From Anaerolineales bacterium (GTDB lineage: Bacteria; Chloroflexota; Anaerolineae; Anaerolineales; Villigracilaceae), in NCBI GenBank assembly GCA_016934715.1, contig JAFGSI010000004.1, forward strand, positions 211,087-275,086: 64,000 bases of DNA, written 5' to 3'. The first letter of the stretch is position 1. Each line of letters starts with the position of its first letter. Shown here piece after piece: positions 1 to 8,581 of this stretch. The notes beneath the pieces are model-generated. The model did not search any database. It was not told the origin of the DNA and saw nothing but the letters and a program-made list of their open reading frames with translations. The position numbers and the translations under genes were made by a program.

Positions 1-1
1 C

Positions 2-79
2 AGTTATTCCGCTGGCGACTATGTCCCCGGGACGCTCTATATCACCGAGCTTGATCGTCACCCCGGCAACACGCCGTAA
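2..79 (+). CDS. 3' end of a secreted repeat-domain protein (partial)
   Basis: Only the last 25 codons are in the window, open from base 2 to a TAA at 77-79. The visible peptide contains PGTLYITE, which matches the closing strand (PGTLYIT, PGTLYVT) of each repeat in the 511-residue protein at 30966-32501. I infer that the missing upstream part is a paralogue built from the same pre-peptidase-like beta domains. It is followed by a strong hairpin terminator. Function unknown; probably exported, as for the paralogue. Confidence 0.6.
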   Translation, partial: SYSAGDYVPGTLYITELDRHPGNTP

Positions 80-95
80 GATGGATCAGGCAGCC

Positions 96-134
96 CGTCT
101 CACCCCGAAAGAAGACTCGGGGTGAGACGTTTTT
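96..134 (+). terminator. Rho-independent terminator
   Basis: A perfect 13-bp stem (96-108 with 117-129), an 8-nt loop and a run of five T (130-134) follow the stop of the edge gene. It separates that gene from the kinase gene. Confidence 0.9.
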
Positions 135-194
135 GTCCATCCGGCGCCAACCCGTAGCAGCGCGCGAACACGCTTCTTTTCCAAGGAAACAAGC

Positions 195-1685
195 ATGGCT
201 GGTCTGATCGGTCATTCGTTGGGACGCTACCAGATCCTCGAACGCCTGGGCGAGGGCGGGATGGCGACCGTCTACCGGGCTCGTGACCCGCAGGCGGAGC
301 GGGATGTGGCGGTCAAGATCATCCGCCGGTCAGCGTTCCCCGCAGAGCAGTTTGACAGGATCCTGCACCGTTTCAGGCGTGAGGCCCGGGCCCTGCGCCG
401 GCTTTCCCATCCCGGGATCGTGGCCATCCTCGACCACGGCGAGCATGCAGGGACGGCCTACCTGGTGCTCGAATATGTCCCCGGCGGGACGGTCAAGGAC
501 CGCCTGGACGAGCCCATGCCCTGGCAGGAGGCGGTCCGGCTGCTGCTCCCGGTGGCGCAGGCCCTGGCATACGCCCATAGCCAGGGCATCATTCACCGCG
601 ATGTCAAGCCGTCCAACATCCTGCTGAACGAGACCGGCCAGCCGCTGCTGACCGACTTTGGGATTGCCAAGCTGCTTGAGACCGAGGCAACCCAGACCCT
701 GACCGGCACGGGGATGGGGGTCGGCACCCCGGAGTACATGGCCCCTGAGCAGGGCCTCGGCGGGGAGATCGACTCCCGGGTGGACATCTATTCGCTGGGG
801 ATCGTTTTTTATGAGCTGGTGACCGGGCACCGGCCGTTCACGGCCGACACACCCATGGCGGTGATCGTCAAGCACATCAACACGCCGCTGCCCTCGCCGC
901 GCCGGTTCATCCCCGAGCTGCCCGAGAAAGTGGAAGCGGTCATGCGCCAGGCGCTGGCCAAGAATCCCGCCGAGCGCTACCCGTCGATGGGCGCGTTCGC
1001 CCTGGCCCTGGAGGGGCTGCCGGGCGGGCGGAAGAGAACGGCCGCCCGGGCAGGCGGGGAGACGGGCAGGGCTCCCGAGACTTTTGGAACGCTGCACCAG
1101 GAGGACACCCGGCTCACCCGTGTGCAGGAGGCCCTGCCGGACCCCGGGGAGCCGGAGCGCGCGCCAGGCACGCCCGGCCCGGGCGGGCCGGCGCGGCGGC
1201 CCTGGTGGCCGTGGCTGCTGGGCGGCGCTTTGCTGGCCGGGCTGGGCTGCATCATGGTGGCGGCCCTGGTGGGCGGCAGCCTGATGCTGCCGCGCTCCGC
1301 TTCCCGGCCCACCGCGGCCCGCCCGGGCGTTCCGACCGCCACCTCCACCACCGCCTCCCGCCCGACCGCCACCCGTTCCGGCGGGAATACGACCACTGCC
1401 CAGACGACCTGTCCGGGCGCGCCGCCGCAGCGCATCGAGGTCGGCGATCACATCTACGTCTGCACGCAGAGTGACACGGTGGCGATGCGCTCCGGGCCGG
1501 GCCGCGCCTTTGCGATCATCCACCGCATGCAGCCGGATGCCGAGTTCGAGGTCATCGGCGGTCCGGAGTGCGGCGATGACTGGACCTGGTGGGAGGTGCG
1601 TTCGACGACCAGCGGCTACACCGGCTGGATGGCCGAGGGCGGCGACTCGGTCGACCCCTACTTCCTGTGTCCGGGATATCCGTAG
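195..1685 (+). CDS. Membrane Ser/Thr protein kinase, PknB-like, with C-terminal SH3 domain
   Basis: Predicted transmembrane Hanks-type kinase that phosphorylates proteins on Ser/Thr. Residues about 1-275 form the kinase domain: glycine loop GEGGMATVYRA, VAVKII lysine, HRDVKPSN catalytic loop, DFG (LTDFGIAK) and APEQ, all intact. A Pro/Gly-rich linker leads to one membrane helix (about 338-365), then a Thr-rich spacer and a C-terminal bacterial SH3-like domain (about 420-490, with VAMRSGPG and GWMAEGG). In this topology the SH3 domain is outside and may sense wall fragments or stress. The start at 195 has an AAGGAA-type ribosome site. It lies directly upstream of the WXG100 cluster but is probably transcribed separately, because a good promoter precedes the next gene. 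Confidence 0.93.
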   Translation: MAGLIGHSLGRYQILERLGEGGMATVYRARDPQAERDVAVKIIRRSAFPAEQFDRILHRFRREARALRRLSHPGIVAILDHGEHAGTAYLVLEYVPGGTVKDRLDEPMPWQEAVRLLLPVAQALAYAHSQGIIHRDVKPSNILLNETGQPLLTDFGIAKLLETEATQTLTGTGMGVGTPEYMAPEQGLGGEIDSRVDIYSLGIVFYELVTGHRPFTADTPMAVIVKHINTPLPSPRRFIPELPEKVEAVMRQALAKNPAERYPSMGAFALALEGLPGGRKRTAARAGGETGRAPETFGTLHQEDTRLTRVQEALPDPGEPERAPGTPGPGGPARRPWWPWLLGGALLAGLGCIMVAALVGGSLMLPRSASRPTAARPGVPTATSTTASRPTATRSGGNTTTAQTTCPGAPPQRIEVGDHIYVCTQSDTVAMRSGPGRAFAIIHRMQPDAEFEVIGGPECGDDWTWWEVRSTTSGYTGWMAEGGDSVDPYFLCPGYP

Positions 1686-1768
1686 ATGGCCTCCGCCGGC
1701 CAGCTCGGCCTGCCAACCGCCCCACCTTTCAACCCGGGCGCGATCCCCGGAAAGGTGCGAAGAAAGCG

Positions 1769-1797
1769 TTGACGCGTGCGTCCCATCCCCCTATAAT
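1769..1797 (+). promoter_or_regulatory. Sigma-70 type promoter of the WXG100 cluster
   Basis: TTGACG (1769-1774), a 17-bp spacer and TATAAT (1792-1797), 40 bp before the ATG at 1837. It is close to consensus and the best promoter in this part of the window. Confidence 0.8.
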
Positions 1798-1836
1798 GAT
1801 TTCAGCACCGCATGGATTCGAAAGGAGTTGCCCACG

Positions 1837-2115
1837 ATGACCACTCTCAAGATGGATATTGACAACTGCACCCTGATCCATGGTCGTTTCGTCACGGTCA
1901 GCAGGTCCCTCGACGAAAACCTGGGATCGCTTTCCAGCTCGGTGGGGAGGGCCCTGGAGGCGGCCTGGAAAGGCAGGTCAGCGGTCGAATTCCTGGAGGA
2001 GTTCAACCGCCTGAAGCACGGCTTGGATGTTGAGGTGCAGTCTGTAAAACAACAGGTCGCCGCTCTTGGAACTGCGATCACGCAGTACCAGGACATCGAC
2101 CGGGAGTTCGGATGA
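1837..2115 (+). CDS. WXG100-family (ESAT-6-like) small secreted protein
   Basis: A 92-residue all-helical protein with the length and central turn expected of WXG100 proteins. The motif A-W-K-G-R-S-A lies at residues 43-49, between two predicted amphipathic helices, and the W-x-G tripeptide is exact. WXG100 proteins are exported as helical-hairpin dimers by type VII secretion or serve as N-terminal targeting domains. The ATG at 1837 follows AAAGGAG by 9 nt; the open frame continues upstream, but the ribosome site and promoter decide the start. No EccC/EssC ATPase is visible in this window, so the secretion machine would be elsewhere. Confidence 0.8.
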   Translation: MTTLKMDIDNCTLIHGRFVTVSRSLDENLGSLSSSVGRALEAAWKGRSAVEFLEEFNRLKHGLDVEVQSVKQQVAALGTAITQYQDIDREFG

Positions 2116-2155
2116 TCCGGGTCGTCATTCCGGGAGATGAATTGCGGAGGATCCC

Positions 2156-2941
2156 ATGAATACACTTCACATGGATACAGCGACACTGACGGAATTGTAT
2201 GGCTACATCAACAATTGGCTGATGGAAACCCGGACCGCTGTCGATGTCCTGAAAAGGGACAGCGGCGTTCTGCCCGACTATTGGGAGGATGCGCAGGGCG
2301 AACGCGCCGGGCGGGCCCTCCAGGAGAATGTCCGACACCTGGAAGGCCTGCTGGCCGCCGTGGAGACCCTCAATCAGCGCATGTGGCGGGAGATCGATGA
2401 ATGGCTGCTGGCCGACGGGATGGGGCAGCGCGACTTCCGAGGAATTGCGGCTGCTTCCATCCTGGGCGAGCCACCCCGGCCTGCCCCGCCGCGTGAAACA
2501 GAATTGGCGTATTATGACCGTCCGGATGATGATGGCGGTGGTTTCTGGGGCGCCCTCAAGAGCGTTACCGTGGACCCGTTGATCAGCGCGGCAAAAGCCA
2601 CCGGGGGGTTTGTGAACCAGTATGTCATCGAACCGATCGATGATTTCGTGGTTGAGCCGATCGCGGATGGGCTGCGTGGGCTCATCACGCCGGCCAGTGC
2701 CAGTCCTCAGGCGGTCAGGAACAGCCCCGGAGCAAGGAACGCCCCCCTGCCTCCCGGGGCGGATCCGGGGATCCGGATCATCAACCGGGACGACATCCTC
2801 AACCGGGATGACATCCTCAACCGGGATGACATCCTCAACCGGGATGACATCATCAACCGGGATGACATCATCAACCGGGATGACATCATCAACCGCGATG
2901 ACATTATCAACCGCGATGACATCATCAACCGCGATGATTGA
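2156..2941 (+). CDS. WXG-like protein with a C-terminal NRDDI hexapeptide repeat tail
   Basis: A 261-residue protein. The first ~95 residues are helical and resemble WXG100 proteins (Y-W-E-D-A-Q-G-E turn near residue 42, then a long helix). The middle is a linker with short hydrophobic stretches (about 135-180) and no clear signal peptide. The last 52 residues are nine tandem NRDD units separated by IL or II. It starts 40 bp after the previous WXG gene, with GGAGG 5 nt before the ATG, so it is probably co-transcribed. I infer a secreted or surface substrate of the same pathway. The repeat tail has no function I recognise; DD-rich repeats can bind calcium, but the spacing does not match a known calcium motif. 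Confidence 0.65.
   Translation: MNTLHMDTATLTELYGYINNWLMETRTAVDVLKRDSGVLPDYWEDAQGERAGRALQENVRHLEGLLAAVETLNQRMWREIDEWLLADGMGQRDFRGIAAASILGEPPRPAPPRETELAYYDRPDDDGGGFWGALKSVTVDPLISAAKATGGFVNQYVIEPIDDFVVEPIADGLRGLITPASASPQAVRNSPGARNAPLPPGADPGIRIINRDDILNRDDILNRDDILNRDDIINRDDIINRDDIINRDDIINRDDIINRDD
2783..2938 (+). repeat. 18-bp in-frame minisatellite (9 copies, last one truncated)
   Basis: Units read AACCGGGATGACATC plus CTC or ATC. The array codes for NRDDIL three times, NRDDII five times and a final NRDD. The 5' copies use CGG/CTC codons and the 3' copies CGC/ATC, so the array has two sub-families and probably grew by local duplication. It runs up to the stop codon. Confidence 0.95.
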
Positions 2942-2964
2942 CGGGTGAAGACAGGAGATTTCCC

Positions 2965-3411
2965 ATGGAGACCATGTTGTTCAGGGGGCCCGGGTTTGAA
3001 ATGCAGGTGCCGACCAACTGGCTGATTCGCGCCTCCCCGCAGCATCAGGCGATTTTCATAACCCCCCAACGGGAAGACAACCTGCTTGCCAATCTGGTCG
3101 TCGATCTGGTCCGGATCAGCAGCGATGTCGGCCTGGCAGAGATCCGCATCCTGCTCCAGCGGACGCGCCAGGATCTTTTCCCGGATGCAGAGGTGCTGGT
3201 CGAGGATGAAGCCACACTGGATGGACGCCCGGCCTATCACTGCTTCTACCGTTTCCAGCATCCCAAGGCAGACAAGGCGACCCTGCAGCGCATTATTGCC
3301 CTGCCGGTGGACGGCATGCTGGTCAGCCTGACCGCCAGCCGGACAGCCGGGGAAGCGGCCGACCTGGACCGGACCCTGGCCGGGATGATCCAGGATTTCA
3401 AGTTTGTGTGA
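2965..3411 (+). CDS. DcrB/PsbP-like (DUF1795-type) protein of the WXG cluster
   Basis: A 148-residue protein without a signal peptide. It shows the pattern of the DcrB/Mog1/PsbP-like fold: an N-terminal F-E-M-Q-V-P-T-N-W strand, a central P-A-Y-H-C-F-Y-R-F strand, a hydrophobic strand V-D-G-M-L-V-S-L-T-A-S, and a final helix ending in D-F-K-F-V. Proteins of this fold often accompany type VII systems and contractile machines as small accessory or chaperone-like factors. The ATG at 2965 has CAGGAGA 7 nt upstream and is preferred over an in-frame TTG at 2938, which overlaps the previous stop. Spacing of 23 bp suggests the same operon. Confidence 0.65.
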   Translation: METMLFRGPGFEMQVPTNWLIRASPQHQAIFITPQREDNLLANLVVDLVRISSDVGLAEIRILLQRTRQDLFPDAEVLVEDEATLDGRPAYHCFYRFQHPKADKATLQRIIALPVDGMLVSLTASRTAGEAADLDRTLAGMIQDFKFV

Positions 3412-4076
3412 GGGGAGCGGGAACGGCAAAAAGCGGCCTGTGGTGGAAACTTCCGCTGGCAGGTTCTTGGGGCGGCGGATCCAACCAGTGCCTCGATCCT
3501 GTCTCGTATCAACCCGATCCGGCTGAGGCCTGCTCCGTTTCTGCTGCGAGCCAGACGAAAAGAAAGGAACCACGACCGGTCTGCTCGGCCCATCCCTGGG
3601 ACGCGATCAGACCGCTGCGCAGATCGGTGCAGGCGGCAGGAGGGGGGGTTCCAGGGCCTTCGATTTGTGTCTGGAGACAGACCCGGCTGCCAGGAGCATC
3701 TGCAGCGATCGATTTCCCCTGCGGGCTGGCTCGGGCTCTGAAGCGCTTCGAAGGCGAGGCCAGGGCCCTGGCAACGGGAGGGATCGTGTCGGACGGATGA
3801 CCGGGAGGCATTCCGGCTCTCTACAGGCGCTTAACAACTGCCCAGGGATCATTGCGGAGAAGGTCGTGGTTGGGATAGAATCATCCGGTCGCCCTCCAAT
3901 CCTTGCCCAATCTTAAAAACTGCTGCGATGTCCAGAGATCCCCTCGCCTCCGAACATGCCCGTCCCATCGCCCGGTCCGGGCAGCCATATCTGCTGGACT
4001 TGAGGCCTGCCCTGGATCGCGCACTCTTCCTGGATCAACAGGGGTCCTGTCGCTTCCGCGAAGCGAGGAGGCACTG
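3412..4076. other. Intergenic region without a recognisable gene
   Basis: Several open frames of 80-130 codons overlap here on both strands, but none has a ribosome site or a protein-like composition. A possible promoter for the next gene lies at 3852-3881. I see no repeat, RNA gene or transposon end. Confidence 0.6.
3852..3881 (+). promoter_or_regulatory. Possible promoter of the CHAP-protein gene
   Basis: TTGCGG (3852-3857), an 18-bp spacer and TAGAAT (3876-3881). It would give a leader of about 190 nt before the ATG at 4077. Moderate match only. Confidence 0.35.
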
Positions 4077-5312
4077 ATGCCTGCGCTTCACATGGATCCC
4101 GAGCAGGTCCGCCAGGCGGCTGAGCAGCTGGAGCAATTTGCCGGCCTGATCTACGAGGGCAGCCAGGCCCTGCAGCGGCGGCTGGCCCGCCTGGACTGGC
4201 AGGGCGGCGGCAGTGCCGATTTCACGGTCCGCCTTCAGCAGGTGGTCCGCGGGCTGCGCCAGCAGGCCGAAGAGGCCCGGACCTTCAGCCAGCGCATCCG
4301 GCGCGAGGTCGATGAGTGGCAGGCGACAGATTCGGCCGGACCCGGCCACCCGACTTCACGGTTCGGGTTCGGCCCGCAGCTGGCCGCGGCCGGGGGCGGA
4401 GTTGCCCTGGTGGGCAGCGTGCTGGGCGCTTCGACGTCCGCCGGGGAGGCCTATCATGATGCGATCCGGGGGATGTCCTGGAAAGACCGCTTCCTGGAAG
4501 AACAGCGCCTGGATGCGGCGCGGGCGGCTTCCCGGGCCCACCTGGATGCAATGCAGGACGAGGCCGAAATCCACTCCCGGCTCGAGGATCTCGATGCCCG
4601 GATTGCCGACCTGGAGCGCCGGCGGGCCGGGGCCCAATCCAGGGCGGATGCCTGGTACAACCGGATCCGGCCGGATTGGGACAAGGAGCACCGGCCTTTT
4701 CCCGGGGATGGGGACGGCCTTCCCTGGCGGACCGAATCCGATGATTATGAGGACCAGGTGTCGCAGTTGGACATCGAACTGCAGGCCCTGCGGTCCGAAC
4801 GCCAGAACCTGCAGGCCGAGCTGGATGCCTGCCGGCAGGAACAGGCCAACCTGGCCGAATTACAGGCCCGCCAGTCCGCGCTGGAGGGGGTGATCGCCCC
4901 GGGAATCCCGGAGGATGGGCCGTCGGCGAGACACCCCTATTTTCCAGGGACCGACTCCACCAACTGCACACGCTATGCGGCTCGCCACCGCAACGTTCCC
5001 TGCAGCGGGAATGCCCATCAGTGGAATGACCAGGCCGCCGCCGCCGGATACGAGACCGGCAATCGCCCGGTCCCCGGCAGCGTGCTGGTGATCGAGCCCG
5101 ATCCGACCGGCCGCCAGAGCCATGCGACCCATGGTCATGTGGCGATCGTGGACGGCGTGGATGACCTGGGCGGCGGCAGTTACAACGTGCACATCCGCGA
5201 GGGCGGCTGGAACGGGGGCTACAGTGAGCGCAGCCTGACCATCCATACCAGCGGGGCTTCGGCCGATGTCCGGGGGGTGCCGGTCAGTTTCATATACGAT
5301 CAGCAGCGGTAG
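4077..5312 (+). CDS. WXG-coiled coil-CHAP protein (probable secreted peptidoglycan hydrolase)
   Basis: 411 residues in three parts. Residues 1-85 are a WXG100-like helical hairpin with W-Q-G-G at 41-44. Residues about 130-275 include a glycine-rich segment and long charged coiled coils. Residues about 285-411 form a CHAP amidase/endopeptidase domain with catalytic Cys297 in T-N-C-T-R-Y-A and the His pair H352/H354 in T-H-G-H-V-A-I-V. CHAP domains cut peptidoglycan stem or cross-bridge bonds. The N-terminal WXG domain would direct it to a type VII machine, as in LXG/WXG effector designs. The ATG at 4077 has AGGAGG 5 nt upstream; the frame stays open 58 codons further, but that part looks non-coding. 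It could be an antibacterial effector or a wall-remodelling enzyme; no immunity gene is obvious. Confidence 0.8.
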   Translation: MPALHMDPEQVRQAAEQLEQFAGLIYEGSQALQRRLARLDWQGGGSADFTVRLQQVVRGLRQQAEEARTFSQRIRREVDEWQATDSAGPGHPTSRFGFGPQLAAAGGGVALVGSVLGASTSAGEAYHDAIRGMSWKDRFLEEQRLDAARAASRAHLDAMQDEAEIHSRLEDLDARIADLERRRAGAQSRADAWYNRIRPDWDKEHRPFPGDGDGLPWRTESDDYEDQVSQLDIELQALRSERQNLQAELDACRQEQANLAELQARQSALEGVIAPGIPEDGPSARHPYFPGTDSTNCTRYAARHRNVPCSGNAHQWNDQAAAAGYETGNRPVPGSVLVIEPDPTGRQSHATHGHVAIVDGVDDLGGGSYNVHIREGGWNGGYSERSLTIHTSGASADVRGVPVSFIYDQQR

Positions 5313-5405
5313 GCGTGTTTGCCCTGCCGGGTGGAAAGGCGCCCCTTCCAGGATCACCCGGCCAGACGGTCCCAGGACCGTGTGGCCGTCTGCCGCAGCC
5401 CGCCT

Positions 5406-8400
5406 TTATCCAGGCCGGGCAACCTTTTCCGCCCGCAGCAGCGGCTCGACCCGGGCCGGGTCGGTTTCCACCACGCCGGTTACCAGGATCGGCGCGGCGG
5501 CGTGGATGAAGGTCCGCGCCTGGCGGTAAACGTCCGGGAACAGGACCACGTCCAGGGTCCCGGACAGGTCCTCCAGGGTCAGGAACATCATCGCCTGGCC
5601 TTTGGCGGTCCGGCTGCGGTGCCCGCTCTGGCGTACGCCGGCCACGGTCACCCGCTGGCCGACCCGCCCGGCGGCCTCAACGGTCGTGATCGCCCCGGCT
5701 GCCCGGATCTGCTCGGCGGCCAGTTCGAGCGGGTGGGCCTCCAGGCTGGTGCCGAGCAGCTCCTTCTGGGCAGCGGCCTTCTGTTCGAGGGTCCAGTCAG
5801 CGGCCTGGACCGCATCCTTGGCCCCGGTCCAGGCGAACAGGCTGGGCTGCCCGGCCTGCCAGCCGCCGCCTTCCAGACGGTTCAAAATCGAAGGGATCGT
5901 CCCGAAGCCCTCCAGGGCCCCGGCGCGCGCCAGGCTGGTGGCTTCCTGCGGGCGCGGGTCGACCCGCGCCAGGAAGTCCTCCAGCGATCCGAAGGGCCTG
6001 ACCTGCCGGACGATGCGCTCGATCGTCCGGCGGGTCAGGCCCCTGACCTGGTCGAGGCCCATGAAGAGGGCCCGCTCTCCGCTTGCATCCTGTGCGTAGA
6101 CAAAGTTGCGGCCCGAGAAATGGATGTGCGGGGCGTGCACGGCCAGCCCCAGCCGGCGGGCCTCGCCCAGGTAGACCCGCTGGCTGTAGTAGCCGCCCCA
6201 GTTGGCCAGCACGGCGGCCATGAACTCGCCGGGGAAATGGGTCTTGCACCAGGCCGACCTCCAGCCCACCTGGGCATAGGAGGCGGCGTGGGCCTTGGGG
6301 AAGCCGTAGCCGGCGAAAGCGGCCATCATCTCCCAGACCCGCTCGCCGGTCTCGGGTGGGATGCCGTTGCGCGCATGGGCCTGCTCGATGAATTTGCGGC
6401 GCAGCTCCTGCATGCGTTTGCCCGGGTCGAAGTGGCTCATTGCCCGGCGCAGCAGGTCGGCCTCTGCCAGGCTGAAGCTGGCCAGTTCGTGGGCGATGCG
6501 CAGGACCTGCTCCTGGTACAGGATCACCCCGAAGGTCTCTTCCAGCAGGGGCGCCAGGGCCGGATGGAGGTGGCTGACCGGCTCGTCGCCCTTGTAGCGG
6601 CGTACGAAGGCGTCCTTCAACCCGCCGCTCAAGGGACCCGGCCGGTAGAGCGCCAGGGCGGCCATGATGTCGTCCTGGCTGCGGGCGTGGATCGCGCGCA
6701 GGGTGGCGCGCATCCCGGGGCTCTCGATCTGGAAGCAGCCGATCGTTGCGCCGCTCTCGACCCGCTCGGAGGTCGCCGGGTCCATGTCGGGGGTCGCCTC
6801 GAGAACCCTCAGCGGGCTGGTGAATTCCTGCGGACGGCCGGCCTGGATGAAGGCGGCCACGTCGCCCAGGACGGTCAGGCCGCGGATCCCGAGCAGGTCG
6901 ATCTTGACCAGACCCATGGCCTCGACTGCCTCCAGGTCGAACTGGGTGATCGTGATCCGCTTGCTGCCCGAGCGCATCACCGGCACCAGGTCGGTCAGCG
7001 GGCCGGGCGCCACGACCACCCCGCCGGGGTGGACCGAGAGATGGCGCGGCAGCCTGAGCAGGGCCTCGGCCTGCTCGAAGATCTGCCGGAAGGCCGCCGC
7101 GGGGTAGGCCTCCCGCAGGTCGGCGAAGGGCGAGGGCGGGTCACGGCCCTCCTGGTCCTGCTCCTTGCGGGCCCAGAAGGCGTGCGGCAGCTGGTCGACC
7201 ATCTCGCGCACCCGGGCGGGGGTCAGGCCGTGGGCCTTGGCCACGTCGCCCAGGGCCGAGCGCGGCCGGAAGCGGTTGACCGTCGCCACCATTGCAGCCC
7301 GGTCTGCGCCGCAGGTCTCGAAGACATGCTGGATGACGGCCTCGCGCCCGCGCGAGCACAGGTCGGTATCGATATCGGGCGGGGTCGCCCGGGCCGGGTT
7401 GAGGAAGCGTTCGAAGTACAGGTTCAGGCGCAGCGGGTCGGGGCTGGTGATGCCCAGGCAGTGGGCGACCAGCGAGGAGGCCGCCGAACCGCGCGACGAG
7501 AACGGGATCCCGCTTCGGCGGGCGAAGTCGAGGATCTCCTCGACGATCAGGAAGATCGGCTCGTAGCCCATGCGGGCGATGACCTCCAGCTCGTGGTCGA
7601 GGCGGGCCCTGACCGGCGGGCGGATCCGCCCGTACAGGCGGCGGGCTCCCGCCTCGGCCTTGCGGCGCAGGTGTTCGGCGGCGCTGCGCCCCTCCGGCAG
7701 CGGGACGATCGGCATGCGGGCCACGCCCAGCGGCAGGGCGAAATGGCAGCGGGCGGCGATCTCGGCCGTGGCGGCCAGGGCCGCCGGGAAGTGCTGGTAG
7801 CGGGATTCGATCTCGCCTGCCGGGACGAAATGCGCCCCCGGTGGGGCGGCCGCGGTGACGGGGAGCCGGCCCAGCGGCTGGTTCAGGCGGATGGCGGTCA
7901 GGGTGCGCTGCAGGCTGGCCTGGGCGGGGGTCAGGTAATGGACGGGATGGGCCACGACGGTCGGCAGCCCCAGCTTGTGGGCCAGCAGCGAGACCGGCAG
8001 CGCCCGGGCCGGGTCCTGCAGGGCGGCATACAACCGGCCGGGAAAGATCTCCCCGAGTTGGGCGAGTCGTTCCCGGGCCGCCTCTCCCGTCTCGGCGCGC
8101 AGGGCGATCAGGTCGCCGGAGAAGGACGACAGCATGCCAGGCGGGCAGGCGGCAAGCGGATCGTCCCGCAGGGCCAGGGCGCTCGCCAGGCGGCACAGGT
8201 TGGCCCAGCCGTCCAGGTTCATGGCCAGGAGCGACAGGGGGCCGGCTTCCAGGTCGATCTCCAGGCCCAGCACGGGCTGGACGCCGGCCTCCTGGCAGGC
8301 GGTCACGAATTCGACCGCCCCGGAGAGCAGATGGTGGTCGGTCAGGCCGAGGGCCGACATCCCGTCGGCTGCTGCGGCCCGGGTCAGCTCGGAGGGCAGC

Positions 8401-8453
8401 GGCAGGCCCTCCTGCAGGGAGTAAGCCGAGTGCGTGGTGAGATGGAGGTACAT
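5406..8453 (-). CDS. dnaE2: DnaE2-like error-prone DNA polymerase III alpha subunit
   Basis: 1015-residue C-family polymerase. Order: N-terminal PHP domain (1 to about 240), palm/fingers with SSRGSAASS (319-327) and the catalytic acidic cluster PPDIDTD (358-364), later a V-K-I-D-L-L-G motif with the third Asp, helix-hairpin-helix region, and a C-terminal OB fold that ends the protein. The length and the absence of the long tau-binding tail fit DnaE2/ImuC rather than replicative DnaE1. In the PHP domain the usual H-x-H-x-H reads H4-L-T-T-H8, so one metal ligand is Thr. The ATG at 8453 starts the PHP domain directly, and TACAAT lies 7 nt upstream, so the mRNA is probably leaderless. It faces a LuxR-type regulator and the RecA-like/PolB genes. 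DnaE2 usually works with ImuA/ImuB in damage-induced mutagenesis; neither is present here. Confidence 0.85.
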   Translation of the reverse strand: MYLHLTTHSAYSLQEGLPLPSELTRAAAADGMSALGLTDHHLLSGAVEFVTACQEAGVQPVLGLEIDLEAGPLSLLAMNLDGWANLCRLASALALRDDPLAACPPGMLSSFSGDLIALRAETGEAARERLAQLGEIFPGRLYAALQDPARALPVSLLAHKLGLPTVVAHPVHYLTPAQASLQRTLTAIRLNQPLGRLPVTAAAPPGAHFVPAGEIESRYQHFPAALAATAEIAARCHFALPLGVARMPIVPLPEGRSAAEHLRRKAEAGARRLYGRIRPPVRARLDHELEVIARMGYEPIFLIVEEILDFARRSGIPFSSRGSAASSLVAHCLGITSPDPLRLNLYFERFLNPARATPPDIDTDLCSRGREAVIQHVFETCGADRAAMVATVNRFRPRSALGDVAKAHGLTPARVREMVDQLPHAFWARKEQDQEGRDPPSPFADLREAYPAAAFRQIFEQAEALLRLPRHLSVHPGGVVVAPGPLTDLVPVMRSGSKRITITQFDLEAVEAMGLVKIDLLGIRGLTVLGDVAAFIQAGRPQEFTSPLRVLEATPDMDPATSERVESGATIGCFQIESPGMRATLRAIHARSQDDIMAALALYRPGPLSGGLKDAFVRRYKGDEPVSHLHPALAPLLEETFGVILYQEQVLRIAHELASFSLAEADLLRRAMSHFDPGKRMQELRRKFIEQAHARNGIPPETGERVWEMMAAFAGYGFPKAHAASYAQVGWRSAWCKTHFPGEFMAAVLANWGGYYSQRVYLGEARRLGLAVHAPHIHFSGRNFVYAQDASGERALFMGLDQVRGLTRRTIERIVRQVRPFGSLEDFLARVDPRPQEATSLARAGALEGFGTIPSILNRLEGGGWQAGQPSLFAWTGAKDAVQAADWTLEQKAAAQKELLGTSLEAHPLELAAEQIRAAGAITTVEAAGRVGQRVTVAGVRQSGHRSRTAKGQAMMFLTLEDLSGTLDVVLFPDVYRQARTFIHAAAPILVTGVVETDPARVEPLLRAEKVARPG

Positions 8454-8460
8454 CGAACCG

Positions 8461-8466
8461 ATTGTA
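8461..8466 (-). promoter_or_regulatory. -10 box of dnaE2-like gene (leaderless)
   Basis: On the minus strand TACAAT ends 7 nt before the ATG at 8453, which places transcription start at or next to the start codon. No ribosome site is present. Confidence 0.55.
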
Positions 8467-8581
8467 CTGCCGAATCGGATGGAGCAGGCCGGTTTTCCGG
8501 GGGACACTCGCCGAGCAGAGAGCGGGCGAGGTTCCGGCGACGCCGTTTGCGCGAGGGGTGCTCTCGCTAGAACAAATTTTC

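Noticed and set aside
2783..2938. CRISPR or origin iterons
   Set aside because: The 18-bp units are in frame inside a protein gene and end at its stop codon, so they are a coding minisatellite.
2938..2964. TTG start for the DcrB-like gene
   Set aside because: It overlaps the repeat tail of the upstream gene and lacks a ribosome site; ATG 2965 has one.
3408..3800. 130-codon open frame after the DcrB-like gene
   Set aside because: No ribosome site, no motif, and competing frames on both strands of similar length.
5319..8570. 1083-codon open frame on the plus strand
   Set aside because: It is the antisense shadow of the DnaE2-like gene, a result of high GC. Its translation is Gln/Gly/Arg/Pro-rich with no domain.
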